Positions 8,060-16,140 of a stretch of DNA of 32,475 nt are shown here, one piece after another. This DNA comes from Bradyrhizobium sp. (GTDB lineage Bacteria; Pseudomonadota; Alphaproteobacteria; Rhizobiales; Xanthobacteraceae): contig JAGXAF010000012.1 of assembly GCA_018971675.1 (NCBI GenBank), positions 1-32,475 on the forward strand, written 5' to 3'. The notes under the pieces were generated by a model. It was not told the DNA's origin and made no database searches. It was given only the letters and a program-made list of their open reading frames with translations. A program made the position numbers and the translations under genes. The number at the start of each line of letters is the position of its first letter. The first letter of the stretch is position 1.

Positions 8060-8938
8060 ATGAGCCTCATTCGCTGGCCCTTCTGTGTCTTGCGAATACC
8101 GACGGTCCGGACCTTCACGGTCGTGCTGGCCGGCCTGGCGTTCGCCAGCGCGGTCCTGGCTCCGGCCGCGGCAGGTGAAATTCCCGCCATCGCATCGCGC
8201 CAGCGCGCCGAGAAGAAGAACTTTACCGACAGCGAGATCATCGAAGGCTTCCTGAATACCGCGTTCGGCGCCGAATATCATCTGGCCGGCCGCGTCGACC
8301 GCATCCGGAAATACGACGTCCCGGTGCGGGTGTTCGCCGTCGGCATCGATCGCGCGGATCGCAAGGTCCAACTCGCCAGGGTTGTCGCCGATATCGGCCG
8401 GCGCGTTCGGCATCTCGACATTGCGATGGCGTCCGGCAACGGCGAGGCCAATGTCGTGGTCGATCTGGTGCGGGACCGCGATCTGTCGCGCACCATCACC
8501 AAATTCTACGGCAGCGAACGCGCCAGGGAGATTCGTACCTCGCTCGATCCGCAATGCCTGTCCGGATTCCGCAAGAACGAAAGGTTTGAAATCGAGCATT
8601 CCGACGTGATCCTCACCGTCGACAGCGGCGACTTTGTCTTCCTCGACTGCGCCTATGAAGAGCTGCTGCAGTCCCTCGGACCGATCAACGACACCAGTTC
8701 GGTGCCCTGGACCATGTTCAACGACGAGGTATCGATGGGATTTTTCGACGTCTACGATCAGTACATTCTGAATTTGCTGTACGATCCCCGCATCAAGGCC
8801 GGCATGACCGTGCAGGAGGTCAAGGCGGTACTGCCCGAGGTGCTCGCCGACGTGCGGGCCTGGGTCGCCAAGGAAAATAATCTGCAAAATAATTTGCAAA
8901 ATAATCCGCAAAACAATTTGCCGGAGCAACGACCATGA
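8060..8938 (+). CDS. Exported DUF2927-domain protein
   Basis: This 292-aa protein begins with a basic N-terminus and a hydrophobic stretch (TVVLAGLAFASAVLAPAAAG, about 19-38) that looks like a signal peptide. The rest resembles DUF2927 proteins of Alphaproteobacteria: a region around YHLAGRVDRIRKYDVPVRV, a central beta-rich part, and a conserved C-terminal helix region near ILNLLYDPRIKAGM. The function of the family is not established; a periplasmic location is likely. The ATG at 8060 fits the signal peptide; an upstream in-frame ATG at 7970 would place 30 arginine-rich residues before it. The last 20 residues carry an Asn/Gln repeat encoded by a 12-bp tandem repeat. It follows the L,D-transpeptidase in the same direction after 115 bp. 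Confidence 0.75.
   Translation: MSLIRWPFCVLRIPTVRTFTVVLAGLAFASAVLAPAAAGEIPAIASRQRAEKKNFTDSEIIEGFLNTAFGAEYHLAGRVDRIRKYDVPVRVFAVGIDRADRKVQLARVVADIGRRVRHLDIAMASGNGEANVVVDLVRDRDLSRTITKFYGSERAREIRTSLDPQCLSGFRKNERFEIEHSDVILTVDSGDFVFLDCAYEELLQSLGPINDTSSVPWTMFNDEVSMGFFDVYDQYILNLLYDPRIKAGMTVQEVKAVLPEVLADVRAWVAKENNLQNNLQNNPQNNLPEQRP
8876..8920 (+). repeat. 12-bp tandem repeat inside the 3' end of the DUF2927 gene
   Basis: Three full units (AATAATCTGCAA, AATAATTTGCAA, AATAATCCGCAA) and a partial fourth (AACAATTTG) lie head to tail, in frame. They encode Asn-Asn-(Leu/Pro)-Gln repeats just before the stop codon. The block is AT-rich in a GC-rich gene and is likely to vary in copy number by replication slippage. 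Confidence 0.85.
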
Positions 8939-9032
8939 CGCGCCGCCGCATTGGCGAACGCGCGCGCCTCCGCGTTCTCGCAGGGCGCGATGCGTCCGGC
9001 GCACTCCCTATCCGGTGGACAAAATCGGCTTT

Positions 9033-9275
9033 TTAGCGGATGGACGCTGATAGCCGGGCCAGAAGCTGCCGAAGCCGGGCATTCTCCTCGCGCAGCAAAT
9101 AAACTTCCGAAACTTCGCTGTGATGCTCGTGATGTTCCTTATCGTCACGACGTGCCGGCCGATCCTCGCGAAGCGCAGTTTGAATCCGCGCAAGAACGTC
9201 GTCGATCGGCTCGTCCGCCCAAAGTGACGGTTCGCTGCGCCGGCGCCTGTGATGCTTCGGAAAGTCTGTTCGCAT
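9033..9275 (-). CDS. Small coiled-coil protein of unknown function (80 aa)
   Basis: The frame runs from ATG at 9275 to the stop at 9033, with GGAG about eight bases upstream. The N-terminal half is basic and His-rich (KHHRRRR, then KEHHEHH), and the C-terminus (VYLLREENARLRQLLARLSA) is a clear amphipathic leucine-zipper-like helix. No catalytic motif is visible. A small DNA-binding or scaffold protein is possible, but I cannot name a family. Another open frame overlaps on the same strand; I preferred this one because of the ribosome site and the coherent coiled coil. Confidence 0.5.
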   Translation of the reverse strand: MRTDFPKHHRRRRSEPSLWADEPIDDVLARIQTALREDRPARRDDKEHHEHHSEVSEVYLLREENARLRQLLARLSASIR

Positions 9276-9430
9276 GACTGATACTCCAATCCAGATAGCC
9301 GAACGTGCCCCCAGCCGCTCGCTTCGCGGGGCCAGCGTGAATCGATTCGGCAGGCAAATTTGCGACTGAAATTGGAACCGGATTGCGCCAATGCGGCGTC
9401 ATTGCGGCGCCGCATCCGCGCGCATTGGCT

Positions 9431-9526
9431 CTACATGACCAATGCTGCCAATTGATAAAGCGCGTAGCTGGCTTCCAGTCCGAGCAGAACAAGTCCCGCG
9501 ATCATCACGTAGAAACCAAAATGCAT
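9431..9526 (-). CDS. Possible small membrane peptide (31 aa)
   Basis: ATG at 9526 opens a 31-residue frame that is almost entirely one hydrophobic helix (MHFGFYVMIAGLVLLGLEAS then YALYQLAALVM). There is no good ribosome site directly upstream. The same frame stays open back to 9760 and includes a CSSC motif, so a longer 109-aa protein with an N-terminal zinc-ribbon-like part is an alternative. Either way the membrane segment looks real; the gene boundaries do not. Confidence 0.35.
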   Translation of the reverse strand: MHFGFYVMIAGLVLLGLEASYALYQLAALVM

Positions 9527-9729
9527 GGAGGACTTGCAACCGATCGCGTGTTGTGGCGCGCGGATCGCGCCGGCATTTTGAACCAAACTCGATGCACGGC
9601 GGAAAACATCATCGCCCGGCGAAATATCTCGCCGGCACGAAGAACAGAAAGCTTCCGCCGCCGCGGAAGGGATGCGTTCGTCGCGAACCTTTTCGAATGA
9701 AGGTCTCCCGACGGCAGCTTCCTGTCTGT

Positions 9730-9828
9730 TCACGTGCCGTGGAAAATCCTGATTCCCCACAGCACGACGACGATGGCCGATATCAGGGTGGCCGCCGTCA
9801 ATACACCTTCTATGGAAGCGACTCTCAT
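9730..9828 (-). CDS. Small single-helix membrane protein (32 aa)
   Basis: ATG at 9828 to TGA at 9730 encodes 32 residues. GGAGAG lies about four bases upstream of the ATG. After a short polar N-terminus (MRVASIEG), residues 9-28 (VLTAATLISAIVVVLWGIRI) form one membrane helix. It resembles the tiny unnamed membrane proteins common in Bradyrhizobium genomes. No function is known. Confidence 0.55.
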   Translation of the reverse strand: MRVASIEGVLTAATLISAIVVVLWGIRIFHGT

Positions 9829-10071
9829 ACCACTCTCCGCTTCCCAGCCCCGCCAGCGGTCTAGATGATTCGTCGATTCCGCGGCAATCGTCCCGGCGCC
9901 CCCGCCGCGAACGTTGACCGCGGCTGTGCCCTCAGCGCCACATCTTCCGCGATCGTCGGTCAGATTTTCCCGGCGGCCGCCGCCTTGCAGATGGTCTTGA
10001 GCGAGCGCCACTCCTCCGCCGTCAGGAACGACGGGGTTCATGGACCGAAAGGCAATGCGGCGCGCGGCTTT

Positions 10072-11244
10072 TTACGCCGACTTCTCGAACAGTTCCCGCC
10101 CGATCAGCATGCGCCGGATTTCGCTGGTGCCGGCGCCGATCTCGTAGAGCTTGGCGTCGCGCAGCAGGCGGCCGGTCGGATAATCGTTGATATAGCCGTT
10201 GCCGCCGAGCAACTGGATGGCGTCGAGCGCGCATTGCGTCGCCCTCTCGGACGCATAGAGAATGGCGCCGGCGGCATCCTCGCGCGTGGTCTCGCCGCGG
10301 TCACAGGCCTTGGCGACGGCGTAAACATAGGCGCGCGACGCGTTCATCGTGGTGTACATGTCGGCAAGCTTGCCCTGCACCAGCTGAAACGCGCCGATCG
10401 GCTGGCCGAACTGCTTGCGCTCGTGCACATAGGGCATCACCACGTCCATGCAGGCCTGCATGATGCCGAGCGGCCCGGCGGCGAGCACCGCGCGCTCATA
10501 ATCGAGGCCCGACATCAGCACATTGACGCCGCGACCAACCTCGCTCAGCACATTCTCCTCCGGCACCTCGCAATTGTCGAATACCAGTTCGCAGGTGTCC
10601 GAGCCGCGCATGCCGAGCTTGTCGAGCTTTTGCGCGGTGGAGAATCCCTTCATGCCTTTTTCGACGAGGAATGCCGTGATGCCGCGCGGGCCGGCCGAGG
10701 CGTCGGTCTTGGCGTAGACCACCAGCGCGTCGGCGACCGGGCCGTTGGTGATCCACATCTTGCTGCCGTTGATGACATAACGGTCGCCCTTCTTGTCGGC
10801 GCGGGTTGTCATCGACACCACATCGGAGCCCGAATTCGGCTCCGACATCGCCAACGACCCGACATGTTCGCCGGAAATCAGCTTCGGCAGATATTTCCGC
10901 TTCTGGCTTTCGTTGCCGTTGCGACGGATCTGGTTGACGCACAGATTGGAGTGCGCGCCGTAGGACAGCCCCACCGCCGCCGAGGCGCGCGATATCTCCT
11001 CGAGCGCAATGCAGTGCTCGAGATAGCCTAGGCCCGAACCGCCATATTCCTCCTCGACGGTGATGCCATGCAGGCCCAACGCGCCGAGCTTCGGCCAGAG
11101 GTCGCGGGGGAATTGATTGCTTTTGTCGATTTCGGCGGCGCGAGGCGCGATCTCGTTGCTGGAAAAGTCCTGCACGGTTTCGCGGATCGCGTCGGCGGTC
11201 TCGCCGAGATCGAAGTTGAACATCCGATGCGCGTTTGGGATCAT
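10072..11244 (-). CDS. ivd: Isovaleryl-CoA dehydrogenase
   Basis: This 390-aa flavoenzyme oxidises isovaleryl-CoA to 3-methylcrotonyl-CoA in leucine degradation, passing electrons to ETF. It matches the remembered mitochondrial IVD sequence very closely: [19 protein letters not shown] at 94-112, [10 protein letters not shown] at 132-141, WITNGP at 164-169, [12 protein letters not shown] at 209-220 and [10 protein letters not shown] near the end. The catalytic Glu250 lies in GLDYER, the IVD-specific position rather than the C-terminal one used by medium-chain dehydrogenases. ATG 11244 is preceded by GGAGG; longer in-frame extensions upstream are low-complexity. The usual partners (methylcrotonyl-CoA carboxylase and HMG-CoA lyase) are not adjacent. 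It diverges from the P450 gene. Confidence 0.88.
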   Translation of the reverse strand: MIPNAHRMFNFDLGETADAIRETVQDFSSNEIAPRAAEIDKSNQFPRDLWPKLGALGLHGITVEEEYGGSGLGYLEHCIALEEISRASAAVGLSYGAHSNLCVNQIRRNGNESQKRKYLPKLISGEHVGSLAMSEPNSGSDVVSMTTRADKKGDRYVINGSKMWITNGPVADALVVYAKTDASAGPRGITAFLVEKGMKGFSTAQKLDKLGMRGSDTCELVFDNCEVPEENVLSEVGRGVNVLMSGLDYERAVLAAGPLGIMQACMDVVMPYVHERKQFGQPIGAFQLVQGKLADMYTTMNASRAYVYAVAKACDRGETTREDAAGAILYASERATQCALDAIQLLGGNGYINDYPTGRLLRDAKLYEIGAGTSEIRRMLIGRELFEKSA

Positions 11245-11555
11245 GGTGGCCTCCGGACAAGCATGCGCCCTGGGGCGCACAGCCTTATGCGTTGCAAATA
11301 AGCTTGTCACGGGCCGGCTGGCCTGAGAAGGGTCTGAATTTGGTCCGCTGCGCCGCGCCAATTTTGCGGCCGTCATGCTCCGCGAACAGCGGTGTATCGC
11401 GTATTCCGGGGCATTTCGGCCCTGATCAAAGCCTGAAACGCCGGATCGGACGGTGAAGCCGGACGATGACGCCTTGCTGCGGCGACGCAACCCTTGCCCT
11501 GCCGGGCGCAAGAGGATGTAATTCGCAAAAAGGCGCTCTTTCGGGATCAGTTACG
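11245..11555. other. Divergent intergenic region between ivd and the P450 gene
   Basis: These 311 bp contain no supported gene and should carry promoters for both divergent genes. The clearest element is the 16-bp palindrome at 11264-11279. An ATG at 11466 is in frame with the P450, but the intervening 30 codons are not P450-like. Confidence 0.5.
11264..11279. promoter_or_regulatory. 16-bp GC palindrome, candidate operator upstream of ivd
   Basis: TGCGCCC-TG-GGGCGCA has seven-base perfect arms separated by two bases. It is 20-35 bp upstream of the ivd start codon, where a repressor site or a 5'-leader hairpin would act. No regulator gene is next to it, so the binding protein is unknown. Confidence 0.45.
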
Positions 11556-12830
11556 ATGACCGTCCAGACCACAATGAAAACCGACAAAGCCGAGCTGCAG
11601 CGCCTCGCCCGCGAACAGGCCTATGCCACGCCCCTGAAGGATTTTCATCCCGGCGCGCCCGCGCTGTTCCAGAACGATACGCTGTGGCCATGGTTCGAGC
11701 GGCTGCGCAAGGAAGAGCCGGTGCACTACTGCGCGAACTCGCCGATCGAGCCCTATTGGTCGGTGACCAAATACAACGACATCATGCATGTCGACACCAG
11801 CCACCATCTCTTTTCCTCGGATGTCAGCCTCGGCGGCATTTCGATCCGCGACGTCCCGCCGGGCTATGACTGGCCGAGCTTTATCACGATGGACCAGCCG
11901 CAGCATGCCGCCCAGCGCAAAACCGTCTCGCCGATGTTCACGCCCGACCATCTCGACCAGCTTGCGGTCTTGATTCGCGAGCGCGCCGGCAAGGTGCTCG
12001 ATACGCTCCCGCGGAACGAGACCTTCGATTTCGTCGACCGCGTGTCGATCGAACTGACCACGCAGATGCTGGCGACCCTGTTCGATTTCCCCTGGGAGGA
12101 ACGCCGCAAGCTTACCCGCTGGTCCGATGTCTCGACCGCGCTGCCGAAAAGCATGATCGTCGAATCCGCCGAACAGCGTCGCGCCGAGATGGACGAATGC
12201 GCGGCCTACTTCACCAGGCTGTGGAACGAGCGCGTCAACGCTCCTCCGCGCTACGATCTGATCTCGATGATGGCGCACAGCGATGCGACGCGATACATGA
12301 GTCCCGACAATCTGATGGGCAACATCATCCTGTTGATCGTCGGCGGCAACGACACCACGCGCAACACCATGAGCGGATCGGTGCTGGCGCTGAACGAGAA
12401 CCCCGACCAGTACAGGAAATTGCGCGAAAACCCCGACCTGATCGACTCGATGGTGCCGGAAGTCATCCGCTGGCAGACGCCGCTGGCGCATATGAGGCGA
12501 ACCGCGCGTGCCGACACCGAACTCGGCGGCAAGATCATTCGCAAGGGCGATCGCGTGGTGATGTGGTACGTCTCCGGCAATCGGGACGAAGAGGTGATCG
12601 AGAAGCCCAACGAGTTCATCATCGACCGCGCCCGGCCCCGCATCCATCTGTCGTTCGGATTCGGTGTCCACCGCTGCGTCGGCATGCGGCTCGCCGAATT
12701 GCAGCTCAAGATCGTCTGGCAGGAAATGCTGAAAAGGTTTGCCAAAATCGAGGTCGTCGGCGAGCCGAAGCGGGTCTATTCCAGCTTCGTCAAGGGCTAC
12801 GAGTCGCTGCCGGTCCGGATTTCGGCTTAA
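11556..12830 (+). CDS. Cytochrome P450, CYP153-like terminal hydroxylase
   Basis: This 424-aa soluble bacterial P450 has I-helix GGNDTT at 263-268, ExxR (Glu302-Arg305), and the heme loop FGFGVHRC ending at ligand Cys374. Long stretches match CYP153 as I remember it: MLATLFDFPWEERRKLTRWS at 171-190, LLIVGGNDTTRN around 259-270, and WYVSGNRD at 337-344. CYP153 enzymes hydroxylate the terminal carbon of alkanes, fatty acids or terpenoids using ferredoxin and ferredoxin reductase. Neither redox partner is adjacent, so electrons must come from elsewhere. ATG 11556 gives a normal-length N-terminus; the ribosome site is weak (GGGATC). It faces away from ivd and is followed in the same direction by an acyl-CoA dehydrogenase after 138 bp. 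Confidence 0.87.
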   Translation: MTVQTTMKTDKAELQRLAREQAYATPLKDFHPGAPALFQNDTLWPWFERLRKEEPVHYCANSPIEPYWSVTKYNDIMHVDTSHHLFSSDVSLGGISIRDVPPGYDWPSFITMDQPQHAAQRKTVSPMFTPDHLDQLAVLIRERAGKVLDTLPRNETFDFVDRVSIELTTQMLATLFDFPWEERRKLTRWSDVSTALPKSMIVESAEQRRAEMDECAAYFTRLWNERVNAPPRYDLISMMAHSDATRYMSPDNLMGNIILLIVGGNDTTRNTMSGSVLALNENPDQYRKLRENPDLIDSMVPEVIRWQTPLAHMRRTARADTELGGKIIRKGDRVVMWYVSGNRDEEVIEKPNEFIIDRARPRIHLSFGFGVHRCVGMRLAELQLKIVWQEMLKRFAKIEVVGEPKRVYSSFVKGYESLPVRISA

Positions 12831-12968
12831 AGCAGACCAGCACTGTCAATTCGCGGCTTGACCTTTCAGGCGGTTCAACGCCATGACAGCGCAGGATTTC
12901 GCTTGCGCCTGAGGCCGGTATCGTCAGCGTTCCCTGGTCGACCCGGGCCCCGACCTTCCAGAGCTCCG

Positions 12969-14135
12969 ATGACCCATACCGAGCACGACGATCATGCCGA
13001 CATCCGCGACGCCATCGCCAAGCTGTGCGCGCAATTTCCCGGCGAATACTGGCGCAAGCTCGATCGCGAAATGGCCTATCCCGGCGAATTCGTCGATGCG
13101 CTGACCAAGGCCGGCTATCTGTCGGTGCTGATCCCGGAAGAGTATGGCGGCGCCGGTTTGAAACTATCCGCCGCCACCGCGATCCTCGAGGAAATCCACC
13201 GCGCCGGCTGCAATGCCGGCGCCTGCCACGCCCAGATGTACACCATGGGTACCGTGCTGCGGCACGGCAATGACAAGCAAAAGGCCAGATATCTGCCGAA
13301 AATCGCCAGCGGCGAATTGCGGCTGCAGGCGTTCGGTGTCACCGAGCCGACCAGCGGCACCGACACGGCATCGCTGAAGACCGTTGCACGGCGCGACGGC
13401 GATGACGGCTACATCGTCAACGGCCAGAAGATCTGGACCAGCCGCGCGCAATATTCCGATCTGATGGTGCTGTTGGCGCGCACCACGCCGAAAGACAAGG
13501 TGAGGAAACGCACCGACGGCCTGTCGGTATTCCTGGTCGACATGCGCGAAGCAAAAGGCCACGGGCTCGAAATCCGTCCGATCCGCACCATGATGAACCA
13601 CTCCACCACCGAGGTGTTCTTCACGGACATGCGGGTGCCGGCCGAAAACCTGATCGGCGAGGAAGGCAAGGGCTTTCGCTATATCCTCTCCGGCATGAAC
13701 GCCGAGCGCATCCTGATCGCGGCGGAATCGATCGGCGACGCCAAATGGTTCATCGCCAGGGCCACCGCCTACGCCAGGGAGCGCATGGTGTTCGGCCGCC
13801 CGATCGGCCAGAACCAGGGCATCCAGTTCCCGATCGCCAAGGCCTATGCGGCGATGCGCGCGGCCGAATTGATGGTGAAGGAAGCCACCCGCAAATACGA
13901 GGCCGGCCTCGAATGCGGCGCCGAAGCCAACATGGCCAAGATGCTGGCGGCGGACGCGGCCTGGGATGCAGCCAATGCCTGCGTGCAGACCTTTGGCGGT
14001 TTTGCCTTCGCCGAGGAATACGATATCGAGCGCAAGTTTCGCGAGACCCGGCTCTATCAGGTGGCGCCGATCTCGACCAATCTGATCCTGTCGTTTGTGG
14101 CCGAGCACGTGCTGGGCATGCCGCGCTCCTATTGA
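12969..14135 (+). CDS. Acyl-CoA dehydrogenase, first gene of the CoA-transferase/dehydratase operon
   Basis: This 388-aa FAD-dependent dehydrogenase forms an alpha,beta-double bond in an acyl-CoA. FAD/substrate motifs are FGVTEPTSGTD at 122-132 and NGQKIWTSRA at 151-160. Glu246 in SGMNAER lies at the IVD-type catalytic position, whereas the C-terminal site used by medium-chain enzymes reads LYQVAPISTN, lacking the Glu-Gly-Thr. That ending is typical of a subfamily I associate with CaiB/MaoC/CitE gene clusters. ATG 12969 is followed by an acidic, His-rich segment; an upstream in-frame start would add proline/arginine-rich residues. Its stop is six bases before the next ATG, so it is the first gene of an operon with the following CoA-transferase. 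Confidence 0.88.
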   Translation: MTHTEHDDHADIRDAIAKLCAQFPGEYWRKLDREMAYPGEFVDALTKAGYLSVLIPEEYGGAGLKLSAATAILEEIHRAGCNAGACHAQMYTMGTVLRHGNDKQKARYLPKIASGELRLQAFGVTEPTSGTDTASLKTVARRDGDDGYIVNGQKIWTSRAQYSDLMVLLARTTPKDKVRKRTDGLSVFLVDMREAKGHGLEIRPIRTMMNHSTTEVFFTDMRVPAENLIGEEGKGFRYILSGMNAERILIAAESIGDAKWFIARATAYARERMVFGRPIGQNQGIQFPIAKAYAAMRAAELMVKEATRKYEAGLECGAEANMAKMLAADAAWDAANACVQTFGGFAFAEEYDIERKFRETRLYQVAPISTNLILSFVAEHVLGMPRSY

Positions 14136-14141
14136 GAAGCA

Positions 14142-15275
14142 ATGATGCTGCCGCTTGAAGGGATAATTGTCGTCGCCGTCGAGCAGGCGGTTGCCGCCCC
14201 TTTCTGCAGTTCGCGGCTGGCGGATGCCGGCGCTCATGTCATCAAGATCGAGCGGCCGGAAGGCGATTTTGCCCGCGGCTATGATGCGGCCGCCAAGGGA
14301 CAGAGCAGCTATTTCGTCTGGCTCAACCGTGGCAAGGATTCCGTCGTCGTCGACCTCGCGACCAGGGAGGGTCGCGCCGCCCTCGAGCGATTGATCGCGG
14401 GCGCCGACGTGCTGCTGCAAAACCTCAAACCCGGCTCGATGGACAAGCTCGGTTTCTCGCGCGCGCGGCTGACCCTGGATTATCCGCGGCTGATCTGCTG
14501 CACCATTACGGGCTATGGCGATGACGGCCCCTACGCTCACCGCAAGGCCTATGACCTCTTGATCCAGGCTGAGAGCGGGCTCGCCTCGATCACCGGCGGA
14601 CCCGAAGGCCCTTCGCGCGTCGGGGTGTCGATCGTCGATGTCGCAACCGGCGCCACCGCGCATGCCTCGATCCTGGAAGCGCTGATCGCACGCAGTCGCA
14701 ACGGCAAGGGCGCCGACATCCGGATATCCATGTTCGACGTCATGGCCGACTGGCTCACGGTGCCCCTGCTCAATGCCGAGGCCGGCAACCCGCCGCAGCG
14801 CATGGGCCTCGCCCATCCCTCGATCGCGCCCTATGGCGTGTTCCGCTCGAAGGACGGCAGAGACATCCTGATCTCGATCCAGAGCGAGCGCGAGTGGAAG
14901 AAATTATGCGCCGAGGTACTGGATCAGCCGGACCTGCCCAACGATCCCAGGTTCGCCAACATGGTCGAGCGGGTCCGCAACCGCACGCTCACCGACCAGA
15001 CCGTCGGCGACCGTTTTGCGAGGTTGTCGCGCGATGAATTGCTGAAACGGCTGTCGGATGCCGACATTGCGTTCGCCGAGGTCAACACCATGGCCGACCT
15101 CGCGATACATCCGCATCTGCGGCGCATCGAGGTCGGTACGCCGAACGGAAAGGTCAGCTATCCCGCGCCCGCCGCGATTTGTGTCGGCGAACCGCGCCAC
15201 TATGCCGCCGTGCCCGGCATTGGCGACCACAAGGATACCACGAAAAGACTTCTCGCCGAGCGCAAGACATCATGA
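14142..15275 (+). CDS. Class III (CaiB/BaiF) CoA-transferase, copy 1
   Basis: This 377-aa enzyme moves CoA from one acyl-CoA to a carboxylic acid through an aspartyl-CoA intermediate. The nucleophile is Asp166 in VSIVDVATG; other family marks are the N-terminal LPLEGIIVV, HVIKIERPEGDFARGYD around 32-48 and GYGDDGPYAHRKAYDLLIQA around 125-143. The ribosome site GAGAAG directly precedes ATG 14142. Its TGA overlaps the next ATG (ATGA at 15272-15275), which means translational coupling with the dehydratase. Subfamily resemblance to succinyl-CoA:dicarboxylate transferases (mesaconate, citramalate, itaconate) is suggested by context rather than proven. A second, related copy lies at 16141-17337. 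Confidence 0.9.
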   Translation: MMLPLEGIIVVAVEQAVAAPFCSSRLADAGAHVIKIERPEGDFARGYDAAAKGQSSYFVWLNRGKDSVVVDLATREGRAALERLIAGADVLLQNLKPGSMDKLGFSRARLTLDYPRLICCTITGYGDDGPYAHRKAYDLLIQAESGLASITGGPEGPSRVGVSIVDVATGATAHASILEALIARSRNGKGADIRISMFDVMADWLTVPLLNAEAGNPPQRMGLAHPSIAPYGVFRSKDGRDILISIQSEREWKKLCAEVLDQPDLPNDPRFANMVERVRNRTLTDQTVGDRFARLSRDELLKRLSDADIAFAEVNTMADLAIHPHLRRIEVGTPNGKVSYPAPAAICVGEPRHYAAVPGIGDHKDTTKRLLAERKTS

Positions 15276-16129
15276 CCGAAAAACTCGACATCGATCATCT
15301 GCGCCAATGGATCGGCCGCACCACCGAAGCTTCCGACATCGTCACCGCGCAACTGGTCAAAGGCCTGCGCGCGACGCTGTTTCAGGAGATCGGCGAGCCG
15401 AAGCCGGGCGACGCCGCGCCGTTCACGGTTCATTGGTGTCTGGCCCAACCGGTGGCTCCGATGTCGATGCTGGGCCAGGACGGTCATCCGACCCGCGGCG
15501 GTTTCCTGCCGCCGGTGCCGCTGCCTCGCCGGATGTGGGCGGGCGGCGAGCTCGAATTTGTCGATGCGCTGCGCGTCGGTGACGAGGCCCGGCGAACCTC
15601 GCGGATATCAGACGTCACCATGAAGACCGGCAGCACCGGCATGCTGTGCTTCGTTTCCGTCGAACATGTGGTGACGACCTCGCGCGGAATCGCGATCCGC
15701 GAGCGGCAGGACATCGTTTATCGCGACATCTCGGGCTCGCCGCAGCCTGCGTCGGCCAAGCCACCCCCGCCGCCCGTCGCAAAGCACCGCGAGACCCACA
15801 TGGCCGATCCGGTGCTGCTGTTTCGCTATTCGGCGCTGACCTTCAACGGCCACCGCATCCATTACGACCGGCGCTACGTCACCGAGGTCGAGGGCTATCC
15901 GGGCCTGATCGTCCACGGCCCGCTGATCGCGACGCTGCTGCTCGACCTGCTGCGCCGCGAGCAGCCCGACGCCGAGGTGGCCACCTTCCGCTTCAAGGCC
16001 GTGCGGCCGACCTTCGACCTGCACGCCTTCCACGTCCACGGCGCGCCGCAGCCCGACGGTTCGGTGCGGCTGTGGGCCGCCGACCACGAGGGCTGGCTGA
16101 CGATGGACGCCAGCGCCACGCTGCGCTGA
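15272..16129 (+). CDS. Two-hotdog FAS1-like/MaoC dehydratase-hydratase (mesaconyl-CoA hydratase type), mosaic
   Basis: This 285-aa protein has the usual length of HTD2-like hydratases made of two hotdog folds. Residues about 1-150 form the N-terminal FAS1-like dehydratase domain, with LPPVPLPRRMWAGGELEF near 81-98. A proline-rich linker lies around 160-170. Residues about 177-285 form the catalytic half with RYSALTFNGHRIHYD at 185-199, which carries the hydratase Asn/His pair, and GYPGLIVHGPL at 208-218. Family members hydrate mesaconyl- or itaconyl-type CoA esters or dehydrate 3-hydroxyacyl thioesters. Codon use changes abruptly: 17 of the first 75 codons end in A or T, but only one of the last 75. 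The frame is intact, so the gene reads as a fusion of an alphaproteobacterial 5' part and a betaproteobacterial 3' part. Confidence 0.85.
   Translation: MTEKLDIDHLRQWIGRTTEASDIVTAQLVKGLRATLFQEIGEPKPGDAAPFTVHWCLAQPVAPMSMLGQDGHPTRGGFLPPVPLPRRMWAGGELEFVDALRVGDEARRTSRISDVTMKTGSTGMLCFVSVEHVVTTSRGIAIRERQDIVYRDISGSPQPASAKPPPPPVAKHRETHMADPVLLFRYSALTFNGHRIHYDRRYVTEVEGYPGLIVHGPLIATLLLDLLRREQPDAEVATFRFKAVRPTFDLHAFHVHGAPQPDGSVRLWAADHEGWLTMDASATLR
15800..15900. other. Compositional breakpoint (probable chimeric junction)
   Basis: A/T-ending codons are frequent up to about 15800, persist in a transition (GAT, TTT, TAT, CAT, TAT within codons 177-210), and almost vanish after 15900. Every gene to the left keeps the mixed pattern and nearly every gene to the right keeps the strongly GC-ending pattern. 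The transition coincides with the conserved hydratase motif, the segment where two unrelated genomes would be most alike. Confidence 0.7.
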
Positions 16130-16140
16130 GGAGCCGATCC

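Noticed and set aside
9962-10044. Protein-like segment reading LTAEEWRSLKTICKAAAA on the minus strand downstream of ivd
   Set aside because: It lacks an ATG or ribosome site and is bounded by stops; too short to support as a gene, though it may be a gene remnant.
13164-14816. 550-codon minus-strand open frame across the acyl-CoA dehydrogenase and CoA-transferase
   Set aside because: It spans two unmistakable plus-strand genes, has no motif of its own and comes from third-position GC bias.
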